Shown here: piece by piece, positions 24,781-36,010 of the stretch
Position numbering within the stretch: the first letter of the stretch is position 1
How the letters are laid out: each line of letters opens with the position of its first letter
Origin: Synchiropus splendidus
Lineage: Eukaryota > Chordata > Actinopteri > Syngnathiformes > Callionymidae
Assembly (NCBI RefSeq): GCF_027744825.2
Contig: NC_071335.1
Location: 17,668,001 to 17,732,000 of the forward strand
Reading direction: 5' to 3'
Length of the DNA stretch: 64,000 nt
Translations under genes and position numbers: made by a program
The notes under the pieces: model-generated
The model's database searches: none
Told to the model about the DNA's origin: nothing
The model's input: the letters and a program-made list of their open reading frames with translations, nothing else

Positions 24781-24829
24781 AAAGGCATCGGCCGCATATG
24801 GCCCCCAGGCCACACTTTGCCCAGGTCTG
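24781..24829 (-). repeat. hAT-like terminal fragment
   Basis: On the minus strand this reads CAGACCTGGGCAAAGTGTGG, then CCTGGGGGCCATATGCGG. That is the usual end of a vertebrate hAT/Charlie-type element. The rest of the element would lie to the left and is not distinguishable. Confidence 0.45.
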
Positions 24830-25720
24830 AGCTAGTGTGAGCACAGTTGAATTCCATCCAAGGTTGGGTAGCGGAGAGCGCTCACACTTCCAGCTTCACG
24901 CTGCCCAGACGTCCCTCTTCCTCACACCTCTCCTATCCATGAAGCTTTTCCAGGACAAATCACATAGTCGCTCCTGCACCTGCCCCTGGGCCTCCCCCCG
25001 AGTCGGACACACCTGGAACACCTCCCTAAGAAGGCATGTGGGTGCGAGGCTGGATCTCCTCAGCCTTGTTAGTTCACTAGACCATCTCCACAGGTGAGGC
25101 TGGGCCAAGAGTTTGCACCTTATTATCGACATGAAGTACCTTTTTGACTTCAATCATGAGTCGGGATCCATAGGTCACGTCTCTGGTAACAAGCAGGTGA
25201 TGAGAAAAAAAAAGCTTCCCTCCCAGGTCCAATGTCATCGACACACCACATAACTCTGCATGATGATTTCCTGCGAGACAAGAAGTCACATCTCAAGGGC
25301 ATTGTTTTCTCTTTTATCGGCTCCATGAAAAACGTCCACGCCGCCCGCAGAACTGCGCGTGTGACCCACATAAAACAGTCAGAAGGACTATGTGCTTTTT
25401 TTTTGTTTGTACACACATCGTATGTCACCGCGGCATCGCGAGGACGTCAACTGTGGGGGCAACTCCGGCGTATAATGTGTGTTATGCATCATTCCTCTCT
25501 GCCACACCATTCTCCTGCACTAACACAATCTCTCAGCGTGAACAAGTGATCTGTCATCCTGGCGAGGTGGCACATCGCATCCCAATGCACGCCAGAGTTC
25601 CCTGGCAAATCCAGTGAAGTTGGCTGCAAATATATGTAAATCACGTACCAGCACATTTCTGCCCCCAAATCACTGTTGGAAAGAACATGTGCAGCAAGCA
25701 AGGATGACAATGTCCTGGAC

Positions 25721-25790
25721 CAGGACTAGGCAAAGTGCGGCCCGGGGGCCAAATACGGCTCTATCGCTGTATTTGTATGGCGCTCCTGGT
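25721..25790 (+). repeat. hAT-like terminal fragment
   Basis: CAGGACTAGGCAAAGTGCGG followed by CCCGGGGGCCAAATACGGCT is a diverged copy of the same end as at 24829, here facing right. The right boundary is unknown. Confidence 0.45.
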
Positions 25791-27359
25791 GTTTTATAGA
25801 GTAAAACTATAAAAGTGACCACCAAATGTTTGTGGCTGTTTTCCATTATTGGTGAAACTGAAATACAATATTTGTTCGTCTTTTCAGTGTAAGAGTTTAG
25901 GACTATTTATTGCCCCTTAAAACACTTTTTTTTTTTTAAAGACACATCAAGAATCTTTCATTGTTTGTGTGTATTTTTACAAGGTAATTTCATAAATACA
26001 TGGCTTTACTAGATTTGTTTCTTCCCCATCATCGTCCTCATCGCCTCCTTTCTTTGGACGTGATGGCCCCTCACAACAGTCACAGCATGGGTGTAACTAG
26101 GGTGTAACCTACTGTCGACTCCTATATTACTGATTATAAAAATAACAATTTTACTAGTAATGAAAATTTACAAAAAAAATAAAAAATAGCATTTGTTGTT
26201 CAGAATGTAAGAAGGAAACACAGATCTCTCTTGCATTAAAAATAACCACTAATAATTTACATTCAGTTTTTTTTTATTTTTATTTCTTATTATTTTGATT
26301 TTTTTTTTTTTAATATAAACTATTTTTCAGATGAATCATCTTTCCCTGTTCTGAGGTACTGGCATTGCAATGTCAGATAAAGGGAAGCGAAGAGGAAAGT
26401 GACGGCAGGGTGGAGACAACAGTGACGTGCGAAGGTTAACAATAAGTTAACGCGGAGCTTTGTAGGACAGCAGTGAGAGCTGAGAAGTAAAACTATGCTC
26501 CCATGGTCATAAATATGTATCTCCTCAAACACGGTTGGTCGCTGGTATTTTTTTTCCCTTCATTCACGCGACATAGACACTTACAAAAACATCAATTTCA
26601 CGAGTCGAGTCAACACCAGGGACCTCATGGTGCCAGTCTGACTGGAAGCTGCTGAAAGGTTTTACAGGGAGTTGTTTTAAGGCCTTGTCTGTTTTTATTT
26701 CCAGAAATAATTTTCAAAGTTTAAAAGCAAAGTCATGTCAGGAGCGAAGACACATAAATTTATTGGAGCGTGGAGCTCGGCTAACAAGCAAAGTGCATCC
26801 GCTCACAGGAGGCTCCATTGACTCGGTTGTTTGGCGACTCAAAGTGCTGCGTGACCGTGTACACGTACAGCATCCTCACAAAATCCTTGTGAAGACTTTC
26901 CCACAAATCAAAACTTTGGACAACTGATTCATGAGATTAGCAGCCATTCGTGACCACTGGAGCAGCTTCGCGGCTCAGAACAGCTGCTTGAGTCTCCACA
27001 TGAGCACTTAAATTGGTCTCCGCGAGTCAGAGCAGATCCAGAGTCTGTCTATCTCAGAAGGACTCTCACCGGCACGAGTCGCCGGCTCCTTCACTGTCTG
27101 TACTGGTCTGCACTCCGCCAACAGAAACGCATCACCCTGGAGTCACATCTTCAGGCTGAGGCTGTTTTGAAAAAGCCGTCCAGAAACATCACAATAAAAA
27201 GCTATTTCATCAAACAATGAAGCTTAAGGTATCTCATTTATGAACCCCCACTTTTGTGCTCCGTAAATCCTTGCTGAATGACACACCTAATGACTGGCCA
27301 TGTGGCCAGTATTAAATATGTCGGGAGTATTTATGTCACTTAAGAAAACTCATGCTTCA

Positions 27360-27640
27360 TGTAGGGCTGCAAGAAGGTTGCCGGTTCGCTTCCAGCTTGA
27401 GGCCGTCCTCCCGTGTGGGGATTTGTATGTTCTCCCCATACTTGTGTGGGCACTCTGGGTTCCTCCCACAGTCCAAAAACATGGTTTGACAGAGGTACAT
27501 TGAGAATAGTAAATTATTCGCAGGTGATGTAGCGTGTGCTTGAATGGCTGTCACTGCACCAGAGTGTCACCTGCATCTCACCTGGAGTACATACCTATGT
27601 TGGGCTCCAGCCCCCCACAATCTTTTCAGGTTGATACGAA
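27360..27640 (+). mobile_element. tRNA-derived SINE, diverged
   Basis: A decayed tRNA-like head has a B-box-like GGTTCGCTTCC near 27383. The body is typical of fish SINEs: GTATGTTCTCCCCATACTTG, GGTTCCTCCCACAGTCC, AAAAACATGG and finally GGGCTCCAGCCCCC. All landmarks are in the usual order. It is non-coding; the overlapping open frame is a shadow. Confidence 0.72.
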
Positions 27641-27789
27641 TCAATAACCAATATCCATAAAAGTATGGGCCGATGACACTTGACCTGAAACCTCTCCTCT
27701 TGAAACAAACCACCGTAGGTGGCGCCCTCTGTCTACAAATGATGAGTGGTTTCCCTAAAATAGTCCTTCAAAGTCAAAGAATATAGAGC

Positions 27790-28378
27790 GTGTGCCATCA
27801 TCATCGTGGACTTCAGGAGCTCGAGACACACACCCCTCCACATCAACGACACAGCCGGGGAAGTCGTGAGCACCTGAGGGTGCCTGAGGGTGCACATCAC
27901 TGACAACCTCAGATGGTCTGTCCACACATCCTCCATGTGGAAGAAGGCACAGCAGCGGAGAAGATGGAGCTCACCAGCATCCAGGACCTTGTGGATAGCC
28001 GCTGCCTATCCAGAGCCCACCGTATTGTCTCTGACCCACCCACCCGCACCGTTGACGGTTCTCCTGTCTTGCCATCTCGCAGAAGGTTCTGCAGTATCTG
28101 CTGTGGAACAACCAGATTCAGAAACAGCTATGTTCCCCTGGCCATCAGACTCCTAAATACAAAATGGATGTAACTACCTCCAATTGTGCAATAACCTCCC
28201 CAGCTGCTACGATGTTTCTGTTTACACTGAGGTCATTTGGTTATTCTGTTTTCTGTTTCGCACTTTACTTACTTTGCACTTGTAATATTAGATCCTGAAG
28301 CCAAGCAACTACATTTCGTTGCCAAGGTCTCGCTGCTGTGTTTTCTTTGTGCAATGACAGTTAAAGGAAGTCTAAGTC
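27790..28378 (+). mobile_element. Rex1/L2-like LINE 3' end, decayed
   Basis: Broken reading frames match the C-terminal part of fish Rex1/L2-like LINE reverse transcriptases: IIIVDFRSS, then VHITDNLRWSVHT, KKAQQR, SIQDLVDSRCLSRA, RRFCSICCGTTRFRN and PLAIRLLN. The 3' tail includes ACATTTCGTTGCC and GTGCAATGACAGTTAAAG, as in intact relatives. In-frame stops, shifts and an internal deletion after KKAQQR show it is inactive. It follows the SINE within 150 bp. Confidence 0.7.
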
Positions 28379-29015
28379 TGTCGAGTGGCCGCTCAAATGA
28401 GGCTTCATGAAGCTTCACCATCACAACTGTTCGGGATAAAGCCACTTTTGCCTGCATGATTCGTGCAACACACCCGTTCCCTCTGTTCTGAATCAGGGAT
28501 TGTTGTGAGTCACAGATCTGTCTCACAGTCCAGCTGCGGCCCGTCTGGGTGGCTCCTCTGTCCGAGGTCTCCCACGAATAAAATGTAGCAGGAGAGGCCT
28601 CCAGGTGTCGTGCTGTGGTGACCTTGCTGTCAATATGTTCGTACTGAAATATGAAGAACAGCAAGGAAACGGAGAAAACTTGAACGAAAGCCTGCTCAGG
28701 TCGTAATAAAAACACAGTAAAGAGACTTGGATATGTGGCCCTGTCATCTGCCACCAACTCGCCAGGTTTCTAGGAGAAGACAGCAGATCTGCTGATGTTT
28801 CCTCGTGCCATATTTCACCGTGTCTCGCAGCAGCGCTGCTGCCCGCTCACTCATGATAAATGTGAGGCAGGTCTAGTCTCAGCTCCTGCCATTACCCCGC
28901 GACAATTTATTACCCTTTATCTGCTGGCACAATTAACCCAAACCCAGGAAATAGGGACTTATCAGTCCATTATTACAGGGTCCTGCCCATGTCCTCATCA
29001 GTCTCTGTCACCTGA

Positions 29016-29016
<1 letters not shown>

Positions 29017-29096
<80 letters not shown>
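29017..29096. repeat. (AC)40 microsatellite
   Basis: An uninterrupted 80-nt AC run. It creates poly-His/Thr and poly-Cys/Val frames that should be ignored. Confidence 0.98.
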
Positions 29097-29103
<7 letters not shown>

Positions 29104-29215
29104 TGTGAGGCCTTTTTTGTGTAGAATTCCTTCCCTTTTTCAGCGCTTTCTTCGACTCTCTTGCACTTAGATCCACCAAATGTCTGTCCTTTCAGATGTC
29201 CCTTCATATCTGTCT

Positions 29216-29233
29216 CACACACACACACACACA
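29216..29233. repeat. (CA)9 microsatellite
   Basis: A short CA run about 120 nt downstream of the long one. Confidence 0.9.
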
Positions 29234-30126
29234 GTCTGTGATGTTCTGAGGAATTGTCATTTTAATTAGAGCTTCTGACAGTGAACAGCCCCGGTCCTTA
29301 CAGCAGAAATATCAAAGCAAATTAAACTCAAAGTCCACCAGTGATCGGACGCCAGCGGAGGCACACTGCTTGTCATTCTTCTTTATTGAGCGTTGGTTCC
29401 CACACGAACACCTCACAACAGCCCTCCTCTCCCTGGTCACTGCATGATGATGCATTGTCACCGAAGCACCCAGGAGACAGATGCCCTCAGTGGCTTTACA
29501 ATGAAGTGGCATTTCATTGCTTTTCAGCCACAAAATGATCCAGATGTGCCCAAAGTGATGAATAGAAGTGTTGAATTGAGCTGTGTATTGACGTCCTTCA
29601 TGTCAGGGGACGTTCAGCTACAAGGAAAATGGACCTTGAAAACAAGACTTCAGTATCAGAAGTTGTTCCTTGGTCTACTGCAGTAGGAGACCCAGTCTCT
29701 GAAGTGCATCACGGGTTTGCCCCCGGCTTCCTCCCAGTTGGACAGCTCAACCCGGGATACATATGGATGTTCTACACTGGGTCACTCCTGGATGGCTGAG
29801 CTCAAAACTAACTTCCGGATCCTTCAGTCACCACCCAACACTGGTACAAGTAGGAAGAGAGATCCATCACTAAATCCAGAGGTCATGAGTCAGAACCATT
29901 CCATGAACATGTCATCATCTGCAAAAACATAAGATGAAACCCGGATGTTACCAAACTCCACAAAATTCTATCCATAAAAACTGTAAAGACAGGTGGGAAG
30001 ACTTTGCCATAAGCTGCAAAAGCCGACTGTTCTGCTTGCGAAAACTGACACTATTCATTAGAATAAAGCATTGTCATTATTATATTCAAAATCAACTGCC
30101 ATAAACAAAAAATGAGAGTTTGTTCA

Positions 30127-30222
30127 TCGAGGTATCATGAAACAGTCTTGCAGGGTTGATGAAACGGTGTTCTATTTTGGTGTTTGAAAATGTGAGGTTT
30201 CATTGAATTAGTTGTTCAAGTC
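30127..30222. mobile_element. MITE family copy, partial
   Basis: GAGGTATCATGAAACAGT, then TTGCAGGGTTGATGAAAC and CATTGAATTAGTTGTTCA are shared nearly base for base with the copy at 34425-34627. The right arm is missing. Confidence 0.6.
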
Positions 30223-33200
30223 AATGATAATAACCCCGTTATTCTGAAGTCTTCAAATTGAGATTTGGACCCGTGTGGACTGGCAAAAATATTTATGAAA
30301 CAAATCCCAGGGTATGTGCAAAAATGCAAAAACATAACATTTTCATAGCAGCTAAAAAAGGGGTTCTTTTTCAGAAACGAAGGAGTTTTGGAGGGTTTTG
30401 TCTGTTTTGGCTGCTCACAAACAAGTCCTGTGTTTAGAGAATGAGGTGCGTTGGGCTTGAATTTTCGTAAAAATCTCTCTTTGAACACACGCGGGAGGTT
30501 TACATAAAACAAAGGTCGGCTTTATGAGGCAGCATCAAAGTATTAAGATTTACTCAGCAGCTAATAATTGCTTTTAAATCCCCGCGCTGATTAAATATTA
30601 AAGGATGGAAGGAACAATTTAGTCTTATTTATCCCATCCATTATTCATGATAATGCGCCGGAGAGCCAGGTGCGGCTTCCCTGGCGAAAAGCGAGCTCTC
30701 GTGGACGAGGAGTGGCACGTTAGGTAAACAAGCAGCTGCGCCTCGGACCAGATTAATAAAGTTATGTTTCGCCATCGCATCAATGTTTGTCTCCTCACGC
30801 TTCGCATGGCCTCGGCATAATCTCTCTGGGTCAACAGTCGTCCAAATCCATGCAGATAATCCCTCAGTGTCGTGGGGACTTCCTTCCGACCGAGCGTCCA
30901 GCTACCAGACAATAGCTGTTTTTCAACACCCGACCCGGTTACCGCCGCGCTCATACAAAGCTAATCGGGCCGCGCTGGTGAGTCGTTGGCAACGACAGCT
31001 GGCACCGGTGGACCTCATGAACATCTGAACTGAAAGATGGAGGGGGCCTGGTTTAAAGAGGATGTGGGGGAGCCACCCCTCCTGCTGACAGGACCCAGGC
31101 AGACGCATTAACTGCTGCGTGTAAATATTATATGAGAATGAAGTGGACTAATGAAAGCAGGGCCTGTCCAGGCTGCCAGCAGCAGCAGGGAGGATGACAG
31201 CCCGAACGCAGCCTTTTCAGGGGAAGCTGCTACGCGCTGGTGTGTGCGTGTGAGTGAGTGAGTGTGTAGGTGTTTGTGGGCCGATTTAACAAGTGAGCCT
31301 AATGAAAGTCAGATGTTACATCAACCAAATCATTTCAGATTCCTTCTGAGACCTTTCTAACGCCTCTTTGTGACTATAAATGTCAGCGTTTATTCACATC
31401 CAGTTGCATTTTTAATCCGATCCGACGCTGATATCTTCCTGGTGAGGCAGCTCCGGGGCGTGACTGCTACACAGAGGCTGCCGGCGCCGGAGATGCTCGG
31501 CCGGTGAATGCAAAGAGCTCCTGCTGATAACAACAGACGCTATTGTAGGAGGAAGTTGGTGCCCGTGATTTATGGGGAGCCTGTGTGTGCTCCACCGCAG
31601 CTATTTCATGTGTCACGTTTTAGCAGGAATTTACTCAAGTGGGCAAAAATACATTTCCACCAAACCCTCTGGCCTCGTCTCCTAACTTCTCCATGTCCCT
31701 CTGACATTCTCATTTCCAAGCGTCTTCATCTTTGCCACTCTGCCTCCATCCTCTTTTCGTTCATTCAAACCAAATAAGCAACGTTACATGCCTAAACTAA
31801 CTAGTAGAGCTGCACTGAATGCTGAGCAGCTCATTTTTTTTCTCTCTCCGCTTAAAGATCACGGCCTTTCAATTGCTAACAATTACCGTCTAGTCTGGCG
31901 TGGTGGCTTCAAAGGCACCAGTCTAGACGGCCGAGCTCCTGAATGAGGTCAGGTAGAATAATAGAAAATGTTCTCTGAGTCAATCGTTTTCAGAAAACTA
32001 TCACCGGACTGACTGTCTGAGGCTCGGAAGGAAAGAAACGGCTGATCCCAGGAGCGCAGAATTGTGCCAACGCTCATGAGTCACCCATGATATTTCAAGT
32101 CATTATTCTCGTTCTTATACGGTAGCTAAGGTAAATAAACTTCACGGAAACCAGCTCCTGAGCTGTCGGTCCATCAGGTCAAATAGCAATGCATCTCTGA
32201 AACAGCGTAAAAATGGAGGACCTGCTGAGCCATGTTAGCTATAAAGTGGGATTGCAATAAACTTCCTGCTGCATTTCGCTTCTGTCTTAGCTCATAGAGT
32301 TGGAGCCGTCACGAGCACATGCTACTTTCTTACTATCATCAGATTAAATTCCCCGATGATTAAAGCTGAGCCTCAAAGAGCTGGGCAAATCCTTCCCAGT
32401 TAGCGAGACGCCAGCCTAGACTCGTCTCTGAACACTCAGCTCCTGGTCTCCTCCCATCTCACTGTCCTTGTCTGATCCTCTTCCACTCTCAACGTGCGCC
32501 CTACACTGCGATTACAACAGAGAGGGCTTGAATTAAAGATCGCTTCTCTTGAGTTTGACCCCTTCTTTCTCTTGTCACAAGCCATTTGGCCGGAACTGCA
32601 GCACGTCCTGCTGGACTCTTCATGAGGACGCTCCAGCACGAGGGTCTTTAGTAGTATTTAGAAGAATTAATGACCTTAGTTATCGCCTCCGCCGAGGAGG
32701 TTATGTGATCGCAAAATAACTCAAAAATGGAGGGACATGTCGGGGGTCCATCAAGGGCCACAATCTGTGGAGTGGGAGATCCAACTCAAGGCCCCGCTCC
32801 TGCTCAATCCTACTGTGTGTTGTGCGAGCGAGCTCCAGAACACTACTGTCACCTTTGTTTTTTTCTTTTTTTTAAATTCAAAGATTGTATGTAATTTTGT
32901 AAATACAATAAATGTACTGCAGCGATGTTGGGTAAAAAATAAAAATAATAAAATTAGATAAAATTAAATTAAATTGAAACAATTGAGTGGCTTGTTGGAA
33001 TTTAGAGGCTTTTCTCCTTTTTTAAAGGCTTTTTTTTAAACCAAATATATGAGTCCCTGCACAAAACTTTCATCAATTTTTTTTCATTTTAATTTTTCTT
33101 TATTTATTTGTTTGTTGTCCATATCTAATGTTAGACAGTGCAGATTAAATTATAAATAAATTTGTTTTAAAATAACTTTTTTTAATAAAGGTAATTTTTT

Positions 33201-34424
33201 ACACTTCACAAATAAAGCTTTTATTTTCCTTGTGAAACCAAATGTGACAAATTTTTTGGCTTCATTTTTTTATGTTTATAATTTTTTAAAAGTTGATTTG
33301 GTCAATAGTCTCTATTTCTATCCTCAAAAAAATTTGAATTGTTGTAATAAACACTTTCTGTCTTTCTGTTTCGACACCTACCAAGGATCCAGTGAGCAGC
33401 TGCAGGCGATTCTCAAACAGCTCCAACATAAGAACCTCAATGGCAACAGCCACCATGACGGAACACGGCTGCTTGTGCTGAGAAACGTCACAGATAAAAA
33501 AAAAAAAAACTCCAGTAGCTTTACTTGCTTGTCTTTCCGGAGAGAAGCCACGTCACCGTCAGAGCTGACTACAGGCCACCTATCTTTAAGCAAAGGTTAG
33601 TTGATGGATTTACAAGGCTGGATGCTCTCAGAGTGTTGATCCGGCTCCTGAGCGAATCCTTCCTCCACTCGTTCTTTACACTCATTAATGAGAACAGAGA
33701 TGTGTGATAGAGCAAGAAGGCGGCGGGTGAGAGGGAGCGGAGTAGGAGCCCGGACACGCGGCTAATAGAGAGATCTCCTGCGTGCCCGGACCGATCCGCC
33801 AAGTTTCCATTAGCCTCTGATCAAATCAATACAGCGGCAGCCGAAGGAGAGCAAAGCACTCGCATCATGGGGTGGACACCTGAATCACAGCGGCTGTGAC
33901 CCGCCAGGAAGAGGGGATTTATTTGGGAGTCGGAGCCAGACCACTGACAACACTGTCGTCCAAGAGCGAGTGCGAAGAAGACCTGGTCCACAGATGGGTT
34001 GAACATATATTAATGACAATAGTCGATAAAAAGACTGGGAAGTTCTAACAAGGAAGAACCAGGTCTCCCCTCAAGGCAGCTGTCAACACCTCCTGACCTC
34101 CACTGCATCCCTTCAGCTGGGTCAGACAACCTTGATGCTGCAGGTCTCATCAGCCCTTCTGCTGCACCGTCATACGGTCTGCTCAGGCACACGTGGAAAA
34201 AGCAAACACGTACCGGCCTGTGTTTGCAGTAATCTTGCCATATTGACCTCCAGCTCGCGATGTTCTTTGCTGTCACCAAAGATTAAGTCAGACATTTGTC
34301 AGGCACTGGAGCCTGATGATGTCACTGGGGAGTGAAGTCATGATCAGTGGCTCTGGCCAGATGCATCGGCTACTCTCCCCTGCTGGTTTGAGCTAGAAAA
34401 TTCTACTTGTCGCAGAAAAGTTAC
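30223..34424. other. intergenic DNA
   Basis: No gene recognised. The 30.56-32.65 kb part is unusually even in composition, with homeodomain-type TAATTA-like words, and may contain conserved regulatory elements. The 32.9-33.4 kb part is T/A-rich filler. A CGCCTCCGCCGAGGAGG palindrome followed by TTATGTGATC at 32685-32710 resembles a dispersed fish repeat. Confidence 0.6.
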
Positions 34425-34627
34425 CAGTGATGGGTAGCTGAGGTATCATGAAACAGTATTGCAGGGTTGGTGAAACAGCGTCCTCACTGGATGGGGCTCT
34501 TGGTTTAGAAATGAAGCGAGGTTTTACTGAATTAGTTGTTCACACAACTTGTTTCACAGCAGACAGTGCCACCTGGTGGCCTCTGAAAATCTGGACACTG
34601 TTTCATGAAACCTTAACTCATCACCAG
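34425..34627. mobile_element. palindromic MITE, family copy 2
   Basis: The left end is CAGTGATGGGTAGCTGAGG and the right end, read inverted, is CTGGTGATGAGTTAAGG. Inner arms are ATCATGAAACAGT and its inverse ACTGTTTCATGA. The core CACCTGGTGGCCTCTGAAAA is shared with copy 1. A CAGTGATG-like terminus suggests the hAT superfamily. No clear target duplication was found. Confidence 0.65.
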
Positions 34628-34644
34628 TTGTCACCTTCCTAAAT

Positions 34645-34735
34645 AAATCAGAATCAGAATCAACTTTATTGCCATGGTCAGTGGGGATGTCACCATCTAG
34701 GAAAGTGCTTTGGATGAAAGTGCTGTCATGAATAA
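34645..34735 (+). repeat. LINE/SINE 3' tail fragments
   Basis: TCAGAATCAGAATCAACTTT followed by ATTGCCATG is a stock 3' terminus of fish LINEs. Directly after it, AAAGTGCTTTGGATGAAAG with a (TAAAA)n end matches the tail of V-SINE/L2-like elements. Confidence 0.5.
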
Positions 34736-35602
34736 AATAAAATAAAATAATTTGAAAAACGAGAGCCAAATTTATAAGGTTCTCAGAATCGGCAAATGAT
34801 TCATGGACTGAAGTTCATGCACTCGCTCATGGTATACAGGTCTGGGATCCTGGGAAAAATATTGTTATCATTCGTAGGCATTCTTTACTCCACTATACTA
34901 GTGAAAATCTGAATGTGTGTGCACCCATACACACTACATCACTGCTTACAAACTCTGCGTGAGTCTACTGTATCACAAATGGTTTATTTGAAAGTTCGAA
35001 CAAAAAAAAAAAAGACGCCTAACTAAGCAATACCTAGTTGACAAGCTACAGTGAAACGTTTCTAAAACTCTCCATGGTCCTCAGTAGATGCTTTGAGCAG
35101 TCATCACCTGAAAAACGTCTGCGAAAGGTCACACGGAATGAACCGCACAGGAAGTCGATAAACTCTGAAATTAATTTGTGGTGATGGGGGAGGAGGATGA
35201 GCCGAGCAGCCGCAGAAGTGTGTAATTCCACATGATTGGCAGCACTGGGTGAAAAGGAGGTAATCGGAGAAGGTGAGGGATGAGAGCGAGAGACGGCGGA
35301 AATGGTTGAGCTGCTGGAGCCTGCAACGTCATAACCTTCAATAGGTGCACAAGAAATTTCAGCTTCCTAATTCCTGCTTTGTATGAAAAAAAAAATGTCC
35401 TGAACGCCTGCCGGATCTTTAAACCCCCATCCTTCCCCCCCTTCTCTCTGTCTCCTCACTTCTTGTCAGTTCTTCAGTGTGAGGCTAAAGCAGGGCACAT
35501 GTTTAAGACTTTTCCAAATCGCAAGAGACCTGCGAAGGAAGATAGAAGAATCTGCTGAATTCCTCACTAATCTCAACACACAACGCACTATACTATTTTT
35601 TT

Positions 35603-36010
35603 TTTAAGGCTGATACGGATATATCTGGTGGCATAGGAAAGCCGATAACCGATATTACAGTAGGTTGATATTCTGGGCTGATATTTGTCAGATTTGGTTT
35701 TGGTGTGAAGGAAATTACATTGTGGAGATATTTATTTGTTTGCAAACCTTCCATGGGAAAATAGACAGACTACATTCTGGTACAAAAAGGTTTTATAATG
35801 TTGGGTGGCCCAGCCAACAGAATAAGGGAGAAAAGTTGTCATTGAAGAAAACATGAATTAACAAAAACATTTTTTTTAAAAAGGCAGTAGACTTCACTTG
35901 CACTTTGTCAAAGGCAGGAGCGACAGGGTATATTACAAACACAAGATTGGACAAATATTGACAGGGACCGATATGATGGAGGCTGATAAGTAAAACCAAT
36001 ATACATGTTG
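35603..36010. repeat. possible old DNA transposon (GCTGATA/CCGATAT type)
   Basis: The left part has GGCTGATACGGATATATCTG and GCCGATAACCGATATTAC. The right part has GACCGATATGATGGAGGCTG. This resembles a family of fish repeats with ATCGGCCGATAT-rich ends. No clean inverted termini or target duplication were found. Confidence 0.35.

Larger units (their letters stand above)
22073..27355. other. intergenic DNA
   Basis: No gene recognised. Two hAT-like terminal fragments face away from each other at 24781-24829 and 25721 on. AT-rich filler with T runs lies at 25.9-26.3 kb. The part around 22.57-22.76 kb is of mixed composition. Confidence 0.6.
28379..30126. other. intergenic DNA with CA repeats
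   Basis: No gene. The stretch holds a (CA)40 tract, a smaller CA tract and an evenly composed segment at about 28.84-28.99 kb, with TTATC and TTAAT words, that might be conserved noncoding DNA. The 162-residue minus frame at 28269-28757 has no recognised family. Confidence 0.6.

Noticed and set aside
27364..27400. tRNA-like B box suggesting a tRNA gene
   Set aside because: No cloverleaf could be drawn and the sequence continues into a standard SINE body.
28269..28757. 162-residue minus-strand frame
   Set aside because: It overlaps the LINE 3' tail at one end. No conserved residues are recognisable.
28795..29228. His/Thr- and Cys/Val-repeat proteins
   Set aside because: Translations of the (AC)40 microsatellite.
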